64,000 bases of DNA, taken from contig OZ243947.1 in assembly GCA_965214375.1 (NCBI GenBank), positions 682,001 to 746,000 on the forward strand. The letters are read 5' to 3'. Source of the stretch: Endobugula sp965214375. Lineage in GTDB: Bacteria > Pseudomonadota > Gammaproteobacteria > Pseudomonadales > Cellvibrionaceae. Below the pieces are notes generated by a model, which had not been told where the DNA came from, made no database searches, and saw nothing but the letters and a program-made list of their open reading frames with translations. Made by a program: the position numbers and the translations under genes. Below are positions 47,320 to 56,210 of the stretch, piece after piece (within the stretch, counting starts at the first letter, position 1; every line of letters begins with the position of its first letter).

Positions 47320-48166
47320 TTTTTTCCAACGGTATTTCTATGGCAATATTTTTTACCGGAGCGCTTTTATTTAACGCACGCTCGCCCCATTGCGGTAGCA
47401 CTGACTTTTTTCTCCACTTCATATTCACTTTATTCATGGCATTAACATTTTTTCTTGCAATTAACACATAGTATTGACCAAACATCGGCAAACAATACGA
47501 TAAGATAGCATCCAGCTTTTTCGAAAACTGCTTTTTATATAATGGACAATGATAACCGTATTCTATATGTACTGCATCCAGCTCCAATACTTTGCACCAA
47601 TCCTTTAATCGTTGCACACCAAATCGATGATGCCTGTAAAAATGAGAGCGGTTAAAAAAGCAGGAAAAATATCGGGTAATACTCGAAAAAGACCACCGAT
47701 TAAAGCCTACAATAATAACCAGCCCATTGGGCATAGTAATTCTTGCCGACTCACGTAATAATTGATGGGGATTAGGCGAAAAATCTAATGCATGATGTAA
47801 AAGAACAACATCAACACTATCCGTTTCTATACCTAATTCTTGAAAATCACAAACAACAACATTACCAGGTACTTTTTTACTATCATTTAAAAACGAATCA
47901 ACCGGCACTACTATAAAAGGATAACGAATAGGACTACTTTTATAGAGCTTTTTACTCCCTAGAACACTCACTTGCATCAAATAGTACCCAAAAATATCCG
48001 GCAGTATTTTAGCAATGGTATTTTTTTGATGCCTTAATATGGGCCTACCGCTATTTTTAAAAAACCATTCGCGCACATCAACAAAGGTTTCATCTAGTGG
48101 TCTTATTTCGAATATATTCCGAAAACAACTAATTAAAGCATGCCTTAAATTCGCAAGTAATTTCAC
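47306..48166 (-). CDS. SAM-dependent methyltransferase (YafS-like)
   Basis: A 286-residue class I methyltransferase-fold protein upstream of rnhA, the position of YafS in gammaproteobacteria. Recognisable parts are DSVDVVLLHHALDFSPNPHQ and PNGLVIIVGFNRWS. The glycine-rich SAM motif I is poorly conserved (VSVLG), so activity is uncertain. Overlaps pepN's stop region by 4 bp and rnhA by 14 bp. Confidence 0.85.
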   Translation of the reverse strand: MKLLANLRHALISCFRNIFEIRPLDETFVDVREWFFKNSGRPILRHQKNTIAKILPDIFGYYLMQVSVLGSKKLYKSSPIRYPFIVVPVDSFLNDSKKVPGNVVVCDFQELGIETDSVDVVLLHHALDFSPNPHQLLRESARITMPNGLVIIVGFNRWSFSSITRYFSCFFNRSHFYRHHRFGVQRLKDWCKVLELDAVHIEYGYHCPLYKKQFSKKLDAILSYCLPMFGQYYVLIARKNVNAMNKVNMKWRKKSVLPQWGERALNKSAPVKNIAIEIPLEKNEKC

Positions 48167-50814
48167 TGTAAGCTCTTACTCACCACCTCAAAAACATCCT
48201 TAGACAATTTTGGGGTATCATAAATTTTTTGCAGACACTCTTTCATTAATGACTGGCGCTTATCATCAAAATTTTTCCAACGCGTTAACGGTATGATCGC
48301 GCGCGCTGCAATTTGTGGATTCAATGTATTTAATTGAATGATGCGCTCCATCAAAAATCGGTAGCCGTCACCGGATTCTTGGTGAAATGCTAATGTATTT
48401 TGCGCAAACGCTCCTAAAAGAGAACGCACCTTATTGGGGTTTGTGATGGAAAAACCAGGATGACCCATTAACTCATGCACTGTTTTCAGCGCAGAGATTC
48501 TCGGAGCGGAAGATTGGACACTTAGCCATTGATTAACCACTAGTGATTCGTGCTGCCATTTTTCATAAAAATCATCCAATGCTTTTTGTGCAATGTCGCC
48601 TCCCACATAGTGCACCAATAATTTTAATGCACTAAACACATCGGTCATATTATCAGCAGATTCAAATTGTTGCTGACACCATGAAACATGTTGTTGATGA
48701 TTGGCTAACACGAGATATCGCAAGGCGATATTTTTAAGGCTTCGTTTGGCAACACTTTTTGAAACCGCTTGATAAGGCTCCGGCACATCCAATGACTTAT
48801 AAATAGCAGCAAATTCATCCACTAAGCCCGCCGCTAAAAACTCATCCAGTTTTCTATGCGCATAAACAATAGCATCAACATTCGCAGTATGAGATATTTC
48901 TATCAAATATGCCTCCGAAGGTAACGTGCATAGCAACGATAATACTGCCGGGTCAATAGATTTATCAGCAATAGCAACACGTAAACCTTGTAATAATGAT
49001 GGATCAATCGCCATATTGTCATGCTGATTATTCTGATACGCTGCAACGATATCCATCATCGTTTCTACTGCTAGCTGTTGCGCCGCATCCCAACGCGAAA
49101 AACTGTCTGTATCGTATGCTAACAGTTGTAAGTACTCTTCTCGGCTACGCTGTATTTTTATGCGCACCGGCGCAGAAAAATCTCTGAATATCGATACCAC
49201 AGGCCTCTCGATCACCTGTTCAAAAACAAACGCCTGTTTGCTTTCGGTGAGTTCCAGTACCGTTTGTTCAATACGATCGTTGTCACCGTAGGAAAAAGGT
49301 AAGTAACCTTGGGAGCTTGAACCGACCAAACCCATAGCGACCGGAATATGAAATGGCTTTTTGTTACCTGAGGTAGCTTCTGGCGTATCGGGACAATGCT
49401 GTTCTAAGGTCAGAAAATATTGTTGTTTTTGTTCATCATACTGTTCGTTAATGGTAACAATAGGTGTCCCTGCTTGCGTATACCAACGTTTAAATTGTGT
49501 TAGATCTCTGCCTGACACCGTTTCCATGGCAGCCACAAAATCGCCAATAGTAACTGCTTGCCCATCGTGACGCTGAAAGTATAACTCTGATCCTTCACGA
49601 AAGGTTTCAGCGCCTAACAAGGTATGAATCATACGCACGACTTCTGCACCTTTTTCATAAATTGTCAGGGTATAAAAATTGGAGATTTCAATAAAAGAAG
49701 GTGGCTGCACCGGGTGTGACATTGGACCCGCATCTTCAGCAAACTGCATTGTTCTTAATAACGTCACATCCTCTATACGCTTAACTGCCGCGGATCCCAT
49801 ATCAGCAGAAAATTCAGCATCTCGAAAAACCGTAAAACCTTCTTTAAGGCTGAGTTGAAACCAGTCTCGACAAGTGACGCGATTTCCTGACCAGTTATGA
49901 AAATATTCATGAGCCACGACGGCTTCGACACGTTGAAAGCCGACATCTGTTGTGGTTTCGGGTTTTGCCAAAACACAAGAGGTATTAAAGATATTTAACC
50001 CTTTATTTTCCATCGCTCCCATATTGAAGTCATCAACAGCGACAATCATAAAAATATCAAGATCGTATTCTCTACCATACACCTCTTCATCCCATTTCAT
50101 GGCATTTTTTAATGAGGTCATTGCATGATCGCATTTGTCCAGGTCTTTTTCTTCAACATAAATGCGCAATATCACTTCACGCTGAGACATAGTTGTAAAT
50201 TGGTCTTCGATATACTTGAGTTCTCCTGCAACGAGCGCAAATAAATAGGCAGGCTTTTTGAAGGGGTCGTGCCACTGTGCCCAATGCCGATTGTTATCCA
50301 GCTCTCCCTGATCTAGCAAATTACCATTAGATAGTAATACCGGGTACCGTGTTTTATCCGCAATGATTTTGGTGCGGAATTCACTCATGACATCGGGGCG
50401 GTCAAGATAATAGGTAATCTTTCTAAATCCTTCGGCTTCACACTGAGTACAATACATGCCGTTAGATTTATATAATCCCTCAAGTGAGGTATTGTTTTGT
50501 GGCTGAATACGCGTAACACACGTCACGATACAACGGTTAGCCACGGTTAAGGTCATCGTTTCATCATCAACCTGAAACTCTTCGGGCGCGAGTTCTCTAC
50601 CATCAATAGACACTGAAACCAAATCGAGTGCCTGCCCATGTAATACCAACGGTGTTTCCGTATTCGATGAATCCGGATTACGCGCGACCAATAAGGTAGA
50701 GGTGACTGTCACCTGCGCCTCTTCGATGGCAAAAACCAAGTCTGTTTTTTCAATCAAAAAGTCAGGAACCTGATAGTCTTTTAAATATATTTCCTGCGGT
50801 TTTATTTCAGTCAT
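48163..50814 (-). CDS. pepN: Aminopeptidase N
   Basis: An 883-residue M1-family zinc aminopeptidase. The exopeptidase motif GAMEN is residues 266-270. The zinc motif HEYFH is 302-306 and the third ligand Glu325 follows 18 residues later. The N-terminal beta domain and the long C-terminal helical domain are complete. It trims N-terminal residues from peptides in the cytoplasm. Confidence 0.97.
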   Translation of the reverse strand: MTEIKPQEIYLKDYQVPDFLIEKTDLVFAIEEAQVTVTSTLLVARNPDSSNTETPLVLHGQALDLVSVSIDGRELAPEEFQVDDETMTLTVANRCIVTCVTRIQPQNNTSLEGLYKSNGMYCTQCEAEGFRKITYYLDRPDVMSEFRTKIIADKTRYPVLLSNGNLLDQGELDNNRHWAQWHDPFKKPAYLFALVAGELKYIEDQFTTMSQREVILRIYVEEKDLDKCDHAMTSLKNAMKWDEEVYGREYDLDIFMIVAVDDFNMGAMENKGLNIFNTSCVLAKPETTTDVGFQRVEAVVAHEYFHNWSGNRVTCRDWFQLSLKEGFTVFRDAEFSADMGSAAVKRIEDVTLLRTMQFAEDAGPMSHPVQPPSFIEISNFYTLTIYEKGAEVVRMIHTLLGAETFREGSELYFQRHDGQAVTIGDFVAAMETVSGRDLTQFKRWYTQAGTPIVTINEQYDEQKQQYFLTLEQHCPDTPEATSGNKKPFHIPVAMGLVGSSSQGYLPFSYGDNDRIEQTVLELTESKQAFVFEQVIERPVVSIFRDFSAPVRIKIQRSREEYLQLLAYDTDSFSRWDAAQQLAVETMMDIVAAYQNNQHDNMAIDPSLLQGLRVAIADKSIDPAVLSLLCTLPSEAYLIEISHTANVDAIVYAHRKLDEFLAAGLVDEFAAIYKSLDVPEPYQAVSKSVAKRSLKNIALRYLVLANHQQHVSWCQQQFESADNMTDVFSALKLLVHYVGGDIAQKALDDFYEKWQHESLVVNQWLSVQSSAPRISALKTVHELMGHPGFSITNPNKVRSLLGAFAQNTLAFHQESGDGYRFLMERIIQLNTLNPQIAARAIIPLTRWKNFDDKRQSLMKECLQKIYDTPKLSKDVFEVVSKSLQ

Positions 50815-50829
50815 GAGCGTCTACTTCAT

Positions 50830-51102
50830 TTACTCGTTAAAATTTAAAGGATGTTCTTTGTCGTCTGCAATATCACCTTTGGTGCTACCACAGTGAGTAT
50901 GCTCCTTGGGAGGAATAAAGCCACTGTGTTGCTCTGGAGGCAAATGTTGTTTTTCGTAAGCAATCATTGCGTGCATACATAAATCGCGTTGTTCAGAGGT
51001 TAGCTTTCCCCCGTTGGGCCATTTTCCCAGCTCAACGGCCTGTTTAAGATTGACATAAATATCCGGCGTCAGATTATTCAAAAGCTCGGCAATACTCTTC
51101 AT
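50830..51102 (-). CDS. DUF1315 family protein (YeaC-like)
   Basis: A 90-residue protein matching DUF1315: LTPDIYVNLKQAVELGKWPNG, RDLCMHAMIAYEKQHL, then a conserved C-terminal Gly-Phe-Ile-Pro region. Function unknown in E. coli YeaC and elsewhere. It is 15 bp upstream of pepN. Confidence 0.88.
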   Translation of the reverse strand: MKSIAELLNNLTPDIYVNLKQAVELGKWPNGGKLTSEQRDLCMHAMIAYEKQHLPPEQHSGFIPPKEHTHCGSTKGDIADDKEHPLNFNE

Positions 51103-51116
51103 AACATTCTCATACT

Positions 51117-52073
51117 TTATTCATTCTCAGGAGGGTCAACATAAACCCAGGAAAATTTGTCGGTATCCAGTGTTTTTTCACCATCAAAGCGGTAAGCAAC
51201 CAGACGACCATATTTCACAGCACTATAATCTAAGCAACAAATGTTCGGTTTAATTGGCATAGGTCGCCCGTGCAACCAATAATGTCCAAAGAAAACAGGC
51301 ACATCGTCTTCCTGGTAATGTGCCAAACGCATCTTTTCTTCTTCCGTCAGTTGTCGTGAAAGCAGATGATCCGGCAAGGGGTCAGGTTGAAAAACAAGAT
51401 CACCATAAGTATTGGGGTCATCCGCCCAAAATTTGGCCCGAAAAAAACGACGCTCAAATCCATCGCGACTACGAATCACCTGATTATCCGGTAAGCGGAT
51501 ATCCGTACCTCGTAATAACCTATCAACAATCATACCGACAAAACTGTCTTTATCGGCTGATTCCACTAATACTTCTGGAGAAATGCAGTGGCTGTTGTAG
51601 CGCTTTTGGTATTCACGGATATAAAAATGATCCCAACAGGCATGTACGACTCGAAAAGCTTCTGTCTCCAAAAATAAAGGGAGTTGACTAAACCATGCCA
51701 GATATTCTTTTAACTCTAGAGGATAATTGGCAAATTGTTCAAAGGTTTCGGCAACCAGACGATCATTATGCGGATTATGTTCACGTAAGTACGCATTGCG
51801 ATGCGGGTGAACCGTCGCATGGCAATACACATTATATTCATGATTTCCCATAATTAACTGCGCATGTCCATTGCTCACCATATCATAGACCAATGCCAAG
51901 GCTTCACGAATATGCGGGCCACGATCAACAATATCACCCACAAAAATTACTTGACGGTTTTTATGCTGATAGACCCCCTGCTTTTTAGCATAACCCAGTT
52001 GTAACAACAGAGCTTCCAGTGCATGACCACAACCGTGCACATCACCGATAATATCGTAACCACTAACAGGCAC
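51117..52073 (-). CDS. Metallophosphoesterase (PrpE/Ap4A-hydrolase-like)
   Basis: A 318-residue calcineurin-like phosphoesterase with DVHGCGHALE, GDIVDRGPH and GNHEYNVY motifs for the two metal ions. Related to bis(5'-nucleosyl)-tetraphosphatases and PrpE. Lies between nadK (2 bp upstream) and the DUF1315 gene. Confidence 0.9.
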   Translation of the reverse strand: MPVSGYDIIGDVHGCGHALEALLLQLGYAKKQGVYQHKNRQVIFVGDIVDRGPHIREALALVYDMVSNGHAQLIMGNHEYNVYCHATVHPHRNAYLREHNPHNDRLVAETFEQFANYPLELKEYLAWFSQLPLFLETEAFRVVHACWDHFYIREYQKRYNSHCISPEVLVESADKDSFVGMIVDRLLRGTDIRLPDNQVIRSRDGFERRFFRAKFWADDPNTYGDLVFQPDPLPDHLLSRQLTEEEKMRLAHYQEDDVPVFFGHYWLHGRPMPIKPNICCLDYSAVKYGRLVAYRFDGEKTLDTDKFSWVYVDPPENE

Positions 52074-52075
52074 GT

Positions 52076-52972
52076 TTACTCACCATCCCTCTTTTCTGTC
52101 AGGAGTTTGCCCCAATCCAGCTTGCGCCGGCAGGTCTCATAGTAATTATGGTCGCTGGGGTGAATAAGTCTAAGTTGTTTCTGTTTTCTGGCGATAAAAA
52201 TTTCATCATAAGGTCTAACCTTATGATAAATCTGACCATCACAGGCTACCTGCATAATGGTCAAATCTTCATTTCCCAAATGTAAGCAAATATCGCTATC
52301 GCCACTAACAACAATAGGGCGACTCGTAAGAGAATGTGCATTCAAAGGCACCAATCCAATCGCATCCAAACCCGGGTGCATTAATGGGCCTCCACCACTG
52401 AGTGCGTAAGCGGTCGAACCGGTGGGCGTACTCACAATCAAACCATCCGATGTTTGGCTGTAAACAAACTCTTGATTAACATATAGCTCAAACTCAATCA
52501 TGCGCAAATGACGCCCCGGGTGCAGTACAATATCGTTCAAGGCATGGCATCGACTAATGACTTTACCTTTACGCACGACCTTCATGTCCAACATAAAGCG
52601 CTCTTCCGCAATATAGTAGCCATTTAATACATCAAGCACCTTGGTTTCTATCTCGTCAGGCATAATATCGGTGAGAAACCCCAAGCGTCCGCGGTTAACA
52701 CCCAATAGCGGCACTTGATAGTTGACCATCGCTCTAGCCGCACCTAACATGCTGCCATCACCACCAACCACAATAACCAGATCACTATTATTACCAATAA
52801 AACTATCATCGCCTGCAGGAATATCATTACGTCCTAAAAGCTCGGCAAGCTCATTACTTATGATAACTTCAACATGAAGTTGTCTCAAAAAATCAATGAT
52901 CTTATGGGTGGTTCGCTGCGCACGATCAGAACTTAAGCGCCCCATCAAACCAATGTGGTTAAATGCCTGCAT
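52076..52972 (-). CDS. nadK: NAD(+) kinase
   Basis: A 298-residue kinase making NADP from NAD and ATP. It has the GGDGSMLGAAR motif (about residue 71), LTDIMP, NDIVLHPG, and the substrate segment SGGGPLMHP. Intact. Divergent from the DUF1853 gene; their 5' ends are separated by about 60 bp. Confidence 0.96.
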   Translation of the reverse strand: MQAFNHIGLMGRLSSDRAQRTTHKIIDFLRQLHVEVIISNELAELLGRNDIPAGDDSFIGNNSDLVIVVGGDGSMLGAARAMVNYQVPLLGVNRGRLGFLTDIMPDEIETKVLDVLNGYYIAEERFMLDMKVVRKGKVISRCHALNDIVLHPGRHLRMIEFELYVNQEFVYSQTSDGLIVSTPTGSTAYALSGGGPLMHPGLDAIGLVPLNAHSLTSRPIVVSGDSDICLHLGNEDLTIMQVACDGQIYHKVRPYDEIFIARKQKQLRLIHPSDHNYYETCRRKLDWGKLLTEKRDGE

Positions 52973-53034
52973 ATTGTTTCAGCCAATAATTTGTCAGAAA
53001 AGCGTATTATAATTCATGAATGAAAAATAACACT

Positions 53035-53953
53035 ATGAATCAACGCCAACATCGTCCGGTAAGAGATTTAGCCTGGAGTCTACAACATCACGTTTTTTTT
53101 AAGCGCATACCTGACACCAAGCAATCTTATTTTGATTGCCCATGGATTGATGCAGAGTTGGGAACACTGGTTAGACTGGCTGGACGATAAGCCTCAAGCA
53201 CTATTACAACATCGCTCGGAACAACGCTCAACACGTTTGGGTATTTATTTTGAACAATTATTGAGCTTTTATTTTGCGCACTATCCCCGTTTTGATCTTA
53301 TTGCCAAAAACCTTCAAGTTAATGACAACAAACGCACGCTGGGAGAGTATGATTTTATTGTTTACGATAAAAAACAGGATAGCCATTACCATATCGAAGT
53401 TGAGATCAAATTTTATACAAAAAGAACGTCTAACACGCCCATTCCACATAACGCACCATACCACGACTGGCACCACTGGATTGGTCCGAATCAACGAGAC
53501 TCTCTGGGTTTAAAAATGAGACGCTTGCTGCAACATCAGTTACGCCTCTATGACACACCCGCCGGCAACACAGCTGCAACCGCACTCAATATTGAAAACT
53601 TGGAAAGCAAGCTATTATTAACCGGTCGTTTATATCAACACATCACCGAAAAGCCCACACAAAAACCACAACACAGCGATTACTCTGATGATGGTATAGC
53701 TTTCTGGCTACATCCATCAGAAATCACGAGATATTTGAAAGCATCATCCTATATTGTGTTACCCCGGCAATTATGGCTCTCTGATATCACTCATCAAGAT
53801 ATTCTCGATGGTCAATTACCATGTTTATCTATCGAAGAGATCGATCAAAAAGCAAACAGCCAGACGGACACAGAATGGCATATTGCAGAAGTGGCGCAAA
53901 CATCTGACGGCATTTACTGTGAACAACGGCGGTTTTTTATTTTACCGCGGTAA
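53035..53953 (+). pseudogene. DUF1853 family protein, frameshifted near the N-terminus
   Basis: From ATG 53035 the family N-terminus is read (HRPVRDLAWSLQHH) up to WIDAEL. From there it continues only if one G is removed near 53159-53163 (TTGGGAA to TTGGAA), giving ELEHWLDWLDDKPQALL. The remaining 260 residues (LGIYFEQLLSFYF, LGEYDFIVYD, HIEVEIKFY) are intact. A separate TTG start at 53132 would skip the N-terminus and is less likely. Function of the family is unknown. Confidence 0.78.
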
Positions 53954-53961
53954 ACGCATGC

Positions 53962-54900
53962 TTATAACGTAAAACCTCGACGCCCTTGTAGCCCACCACC
54001 ATGAATAATCTCAATACGGCTGCCTGGCTCCCAGTAATCCTGTAACGCGAGCTGTGAGATGCCCCATAACATTTTGGCACTATACACTTGATCTAAGGAT
54101 AACTGATTTTCTTGCTCAATCTGTCGCATAAAATATAGTAATTCAGGGGTTGTCTTTGCATACCCGCCATGATGATAACCATGTTCAATACGCCAATTAG
54201 AACGATCGCAGGATAATGCGGTTAACTGCTCAGTGATTGTCTTTGTTAAGGTATCATCTCCTTTTAATACGCTGAATCCAAGGCAATGAATATCGTCCGT
54301 AACACCAGAAATCACACCCGTCAGTGTTGCCCCTGTGCCGACTGCACAACAAATAGTTTTCGATATCGCGTTGCTAGAGGCTAATGTAGCAGACAGGGCT
54401 TGCCCCAAAATTTGACAGCCTTCGATACCTTTATCATTGTTACCCCCCTCGGGAATCAGGAAAAAATGTGGATAATCACGCTCTAATATTGGTAGCAGTG
54501 GCGTGATGTTTTTTTCTTGGTAGTGTTTTCTATCCAGAAATAATAAGCGCATTCCATTCGCTTGTGCATCCTCTAACGTCGCTGTCAGTACTTTAGGTCG
54601 ATGCCCTCGAATGATGCCTACTGTTTGCAAAGCATACTCTTTAGCTGCTGCTGCAACCGCATGAATATGATTCGACCAAGGACCACCAAAAGTCACGATG
54701 GCATCATAGTGGTTTTCTAGGGCATACTGGATATTAAAAAAAAGTTTATAAAATTTATTGCCTGGGTAATGCGTTGACAATAAATCGTCTCGCCGCAAAA
54801 AAATATCGAGCGATTTATCGGCAATAGGAGGGATGATCAAGCGCTGAGAGATAGCGTTGGATGCATAGCGACGCAAATATTCTTCCGTCAATTCTTGCAT
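53962..54900 (-). CDS. PLP-dependent D-cysteine desulfhydrase / ACC deaminase family enzyme
   Basis: A 312-residue fold-type II PLP enzyme. The PLP Lys is in PGNKFYKLFFN, then TFGGPWSNHIHAVAAAA and the phosphate-binding loop AVGTGATLTGV. Family members act on D-cysteine or 1-aminocyclopropane-1-carboxylate; the substrate cannot be told. Convergent with the DUF1853 gene, with the two stops 9 bp apart. Confidence 0.9.
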   Translation of the reverse strand: MQELTEEYLRRYASNAISQRLIIPPIADKSLDIFLRRDDLLSTHYPGNKFYKLFFNIQYALENHYDAIVTFGGPWSNHIHAVAAAAKEYALQTVGIIRGHRPKVLTATLEDAQANGMRLLFLDRKHYQEKNITPLLPILERDYPHFFLIPEGGNNDKGIEGCQILGQALSATLASSNAISKTICCAVGTGATLTGVISGVTDDIHCLGFSVLKGDDTLTKTITEQLTALSCDRSNWRIEHGYHHGGYAKTTPELLYFMRQIEQENQLSLDQVYSAKMLWGISQLALQDYWEPGSRIEIIHGGGLQGRRGFTL

Positions 54901-54924
54901 CGCTAAAACCGATTTAAGGCTAGA

Positions 54925-55011
54925 TTAATTGACCTGATCGTCGCTATCGCTGGTGTCGTCTTCGAACTCTTGATATTGGCTATCGAGGAGTTCTTCAAGA
55001 TAATCTTCCAC
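54925..55011 (-). CDS. Possible very short acidic ORF
   Basis: From GTG 55011 to TAA 54925-54927 the frame encodes 28 residues (EDYLEELLDSQYQEF, DDTSDSDDQ), a composition typical of small acidic proteins. Upstream in this frame are stops (TAA, TAA) and no clear ribosome site, while another frame upstream encodes YRCYKSKEK. It could be the tail of a small frameshifted gene. The rest of the 54901-55133 gap holds nothing else I recognise. Confidence 0.25.
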   Translation of the reverse strand: MEDYLEELLDSQYQEFEDDTSDSDDQVN

Positions 55012-55133
55012 TTTGGATGTCTCTTCACTTTTTCTTTACTCTTATAACAACGATAACGTGCCGCGATGACATTTTAATGACAATAAGAGCCTGTTGATCT
55101 GTGTTGGCATTATCATGCTCAGGACACACGACA

Positions 55134-55820
55134 CTAGATTCGAATGTGATCAGCATTTAATTCGAGGCAATCACCTTCGGTCAATTCACCTAAGCCTAAT
55201 TTACCGATCTGTTGTAAACATATCGTTTCTATAGGGTGACCAGCATCTGCAAATGACTGTTTGATGTCGTGACAATCACCTTGAACCGTAGTCAATACTA
55301 ACGAGTTCTGATCAACATGGTCGAGGTGAGTGATTGGTAATGTATTATCACCTGATAATGTGGCAACTTTTTCTTTATAACGTTGCACTTGGTCATGTGT
55401 TATTTTTTGGGATAAACGCAAATGATAGATTTTTTCTGCCTTGTACACCTTCGACTTTATTCGTCGCGTCCACCTAACATCATTACTCAGTATCACTAAT
55501 CCCGTGCTTTCAGGGCCCAGCATATTTGCAAAATAATAATAACTATCCGTTGAAATAGTGTTAATTAAATTTAAGGCCGATGGGTAATCATTATCTTTTG
55601 TTGCGCAGAGGTAAGAGGCAGGCTTATATAAGACAACGTATTGGTGTGAAGCAATAGTAATTGGTTTTTTATCGAAAGTAACCGCATGTGTGTCATGCAC
55701 TTCAAAATGGGGGTCCGTAATAACCTCATCGTCAACCGAGACGCGCCCTTTTTTAATAAAAAAGCCTGCTTGATTTCGACTCATGGCAACAGACAGTGAT
55801 AAAAACTTCAGTAAGCGCAT
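55134..55820 (-). CDS. RsuA-family pseudouridine synthase homologue lacking the catalytic Asp motif
   Basis: A 228-residue protein with an S4-like start (MRLLKFLSLSVAMSRNQA, IKKGRVSVDDEVITDP) and the synthase domain (YVVLYKPASYLCATKDND). Where catalytic RsuA enzymes have GRLDxxTxGL, this has ANMLGPESTGLVIL; the Asp is replaced by Gly. Length and remaining structure are normal for RsuA. It may still bind rRNA without modifying it, or be decaying. Start at ATG 55820 is preferred over 55826. Confidence 0.82.
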   Translation of the reverse strand: MRLLKFLSLSVAMSRNQAGFFIKKGRVSVDDEVITDPHFEVHDTHAVTFDKKPITIASHQYVVLYKPASYLCATKDNDYPSALNLINTISTDSYYYFANMLGPESTGLVILSNDVRWTRRIKSKVYKAEKIYHLRLSQKITHDQVQRYKEKVATLSGDNTLPITHLDHVDQNSLVLTTVQGDCHDIKQSFADAGHPIETICLQQIGKLGLGELTEGDCLELNADHIRI

Positions 55821-55889
55821 TAACATAACCTATGTAAACATAAATGCCACAATGCAATTTTATAATAATACGTTTTTTAAGTCATTAGT

Positions 55890-55934
55890 TGGTCGGAGTG
55901 GCCGGATTTGAACCGACGACCACCACACCCCCAG
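55890..55934 (-). other. 3' half of tRNA-Pro(GGG): displaced attachment-site copy
   Basis: Read on the minus strand, these 45 bases are the anticodon loop (CTGGGGG, anticodon GGG), the 3' anticodon stem strand, variable loop, complete T-arm (GTCGG, TTCAAAT, CCGGC), the 3' acceptor strand CACTCCG, discriminator A and CCA. Upstream bases (AAATG) do not pair with the anticodon stem, so the 5' half is missing. This break point is the usual crossover of tyrosine recombinases. The intact tRNA should lie beyond the right end of the window. Confidence 0.85.
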
Positions 55935-56187
55935 CATTTAGAGTACAAAAAGTTAACCCATTGATTTATATAATAAAAAATGAATTATACCAAAACGACA
56001 GTTTTGGTGCCAGATTAACCTAATTCATTAACCTAATTCACTAACAGTGCGGGTAGCAGAATTTGGGATATTTCCTACATACAACACTGTTTTTGTTTGA
56101 TATCTTGCTACTACTGCCACCCACCAACGGACTTTGGTCTTGTTCGCTAGGGATATGCGTTAATCGCCGGTGGCAGCACATTCATTA

Positions 56188-56210
56188 CAAAAACCATGAA
56201 AATGGCTTTT
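56188..56210 (-). terminator. Probable Rho-independent terminator after the membrane protein gene
   Basis: On the minus strand AAAAAAGCCAT, TTTC loop, ATGGTTTTTG forms a short hairpin with an A/T-rich extended stem, immediately after the stop codon at 56211. It could work in both directions. The remaining bases back to the tRNA fragment (55935-56187) contain no gene that I can support. Confidence 0.45.

Noticed and set aside
53132..53953. DUF1853 protein starting at TTG 53132
   Set aside because: The family N-terminus is encoded just upstream from ATG 53035 in another frame, which points to a frameshift rather than a late start.
55890..55934. Functional tRNA-Pro gene
   Set aside because: The D-arm, 5' acceptor strand and 5' anticodon stem are missing.
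56188..56210. Second attC site after the two-TM gene
   Set aside because: The sequence after the stop is a short hairpin with a T run; no TAAC/GTTA ends or long mismatched arms are present.
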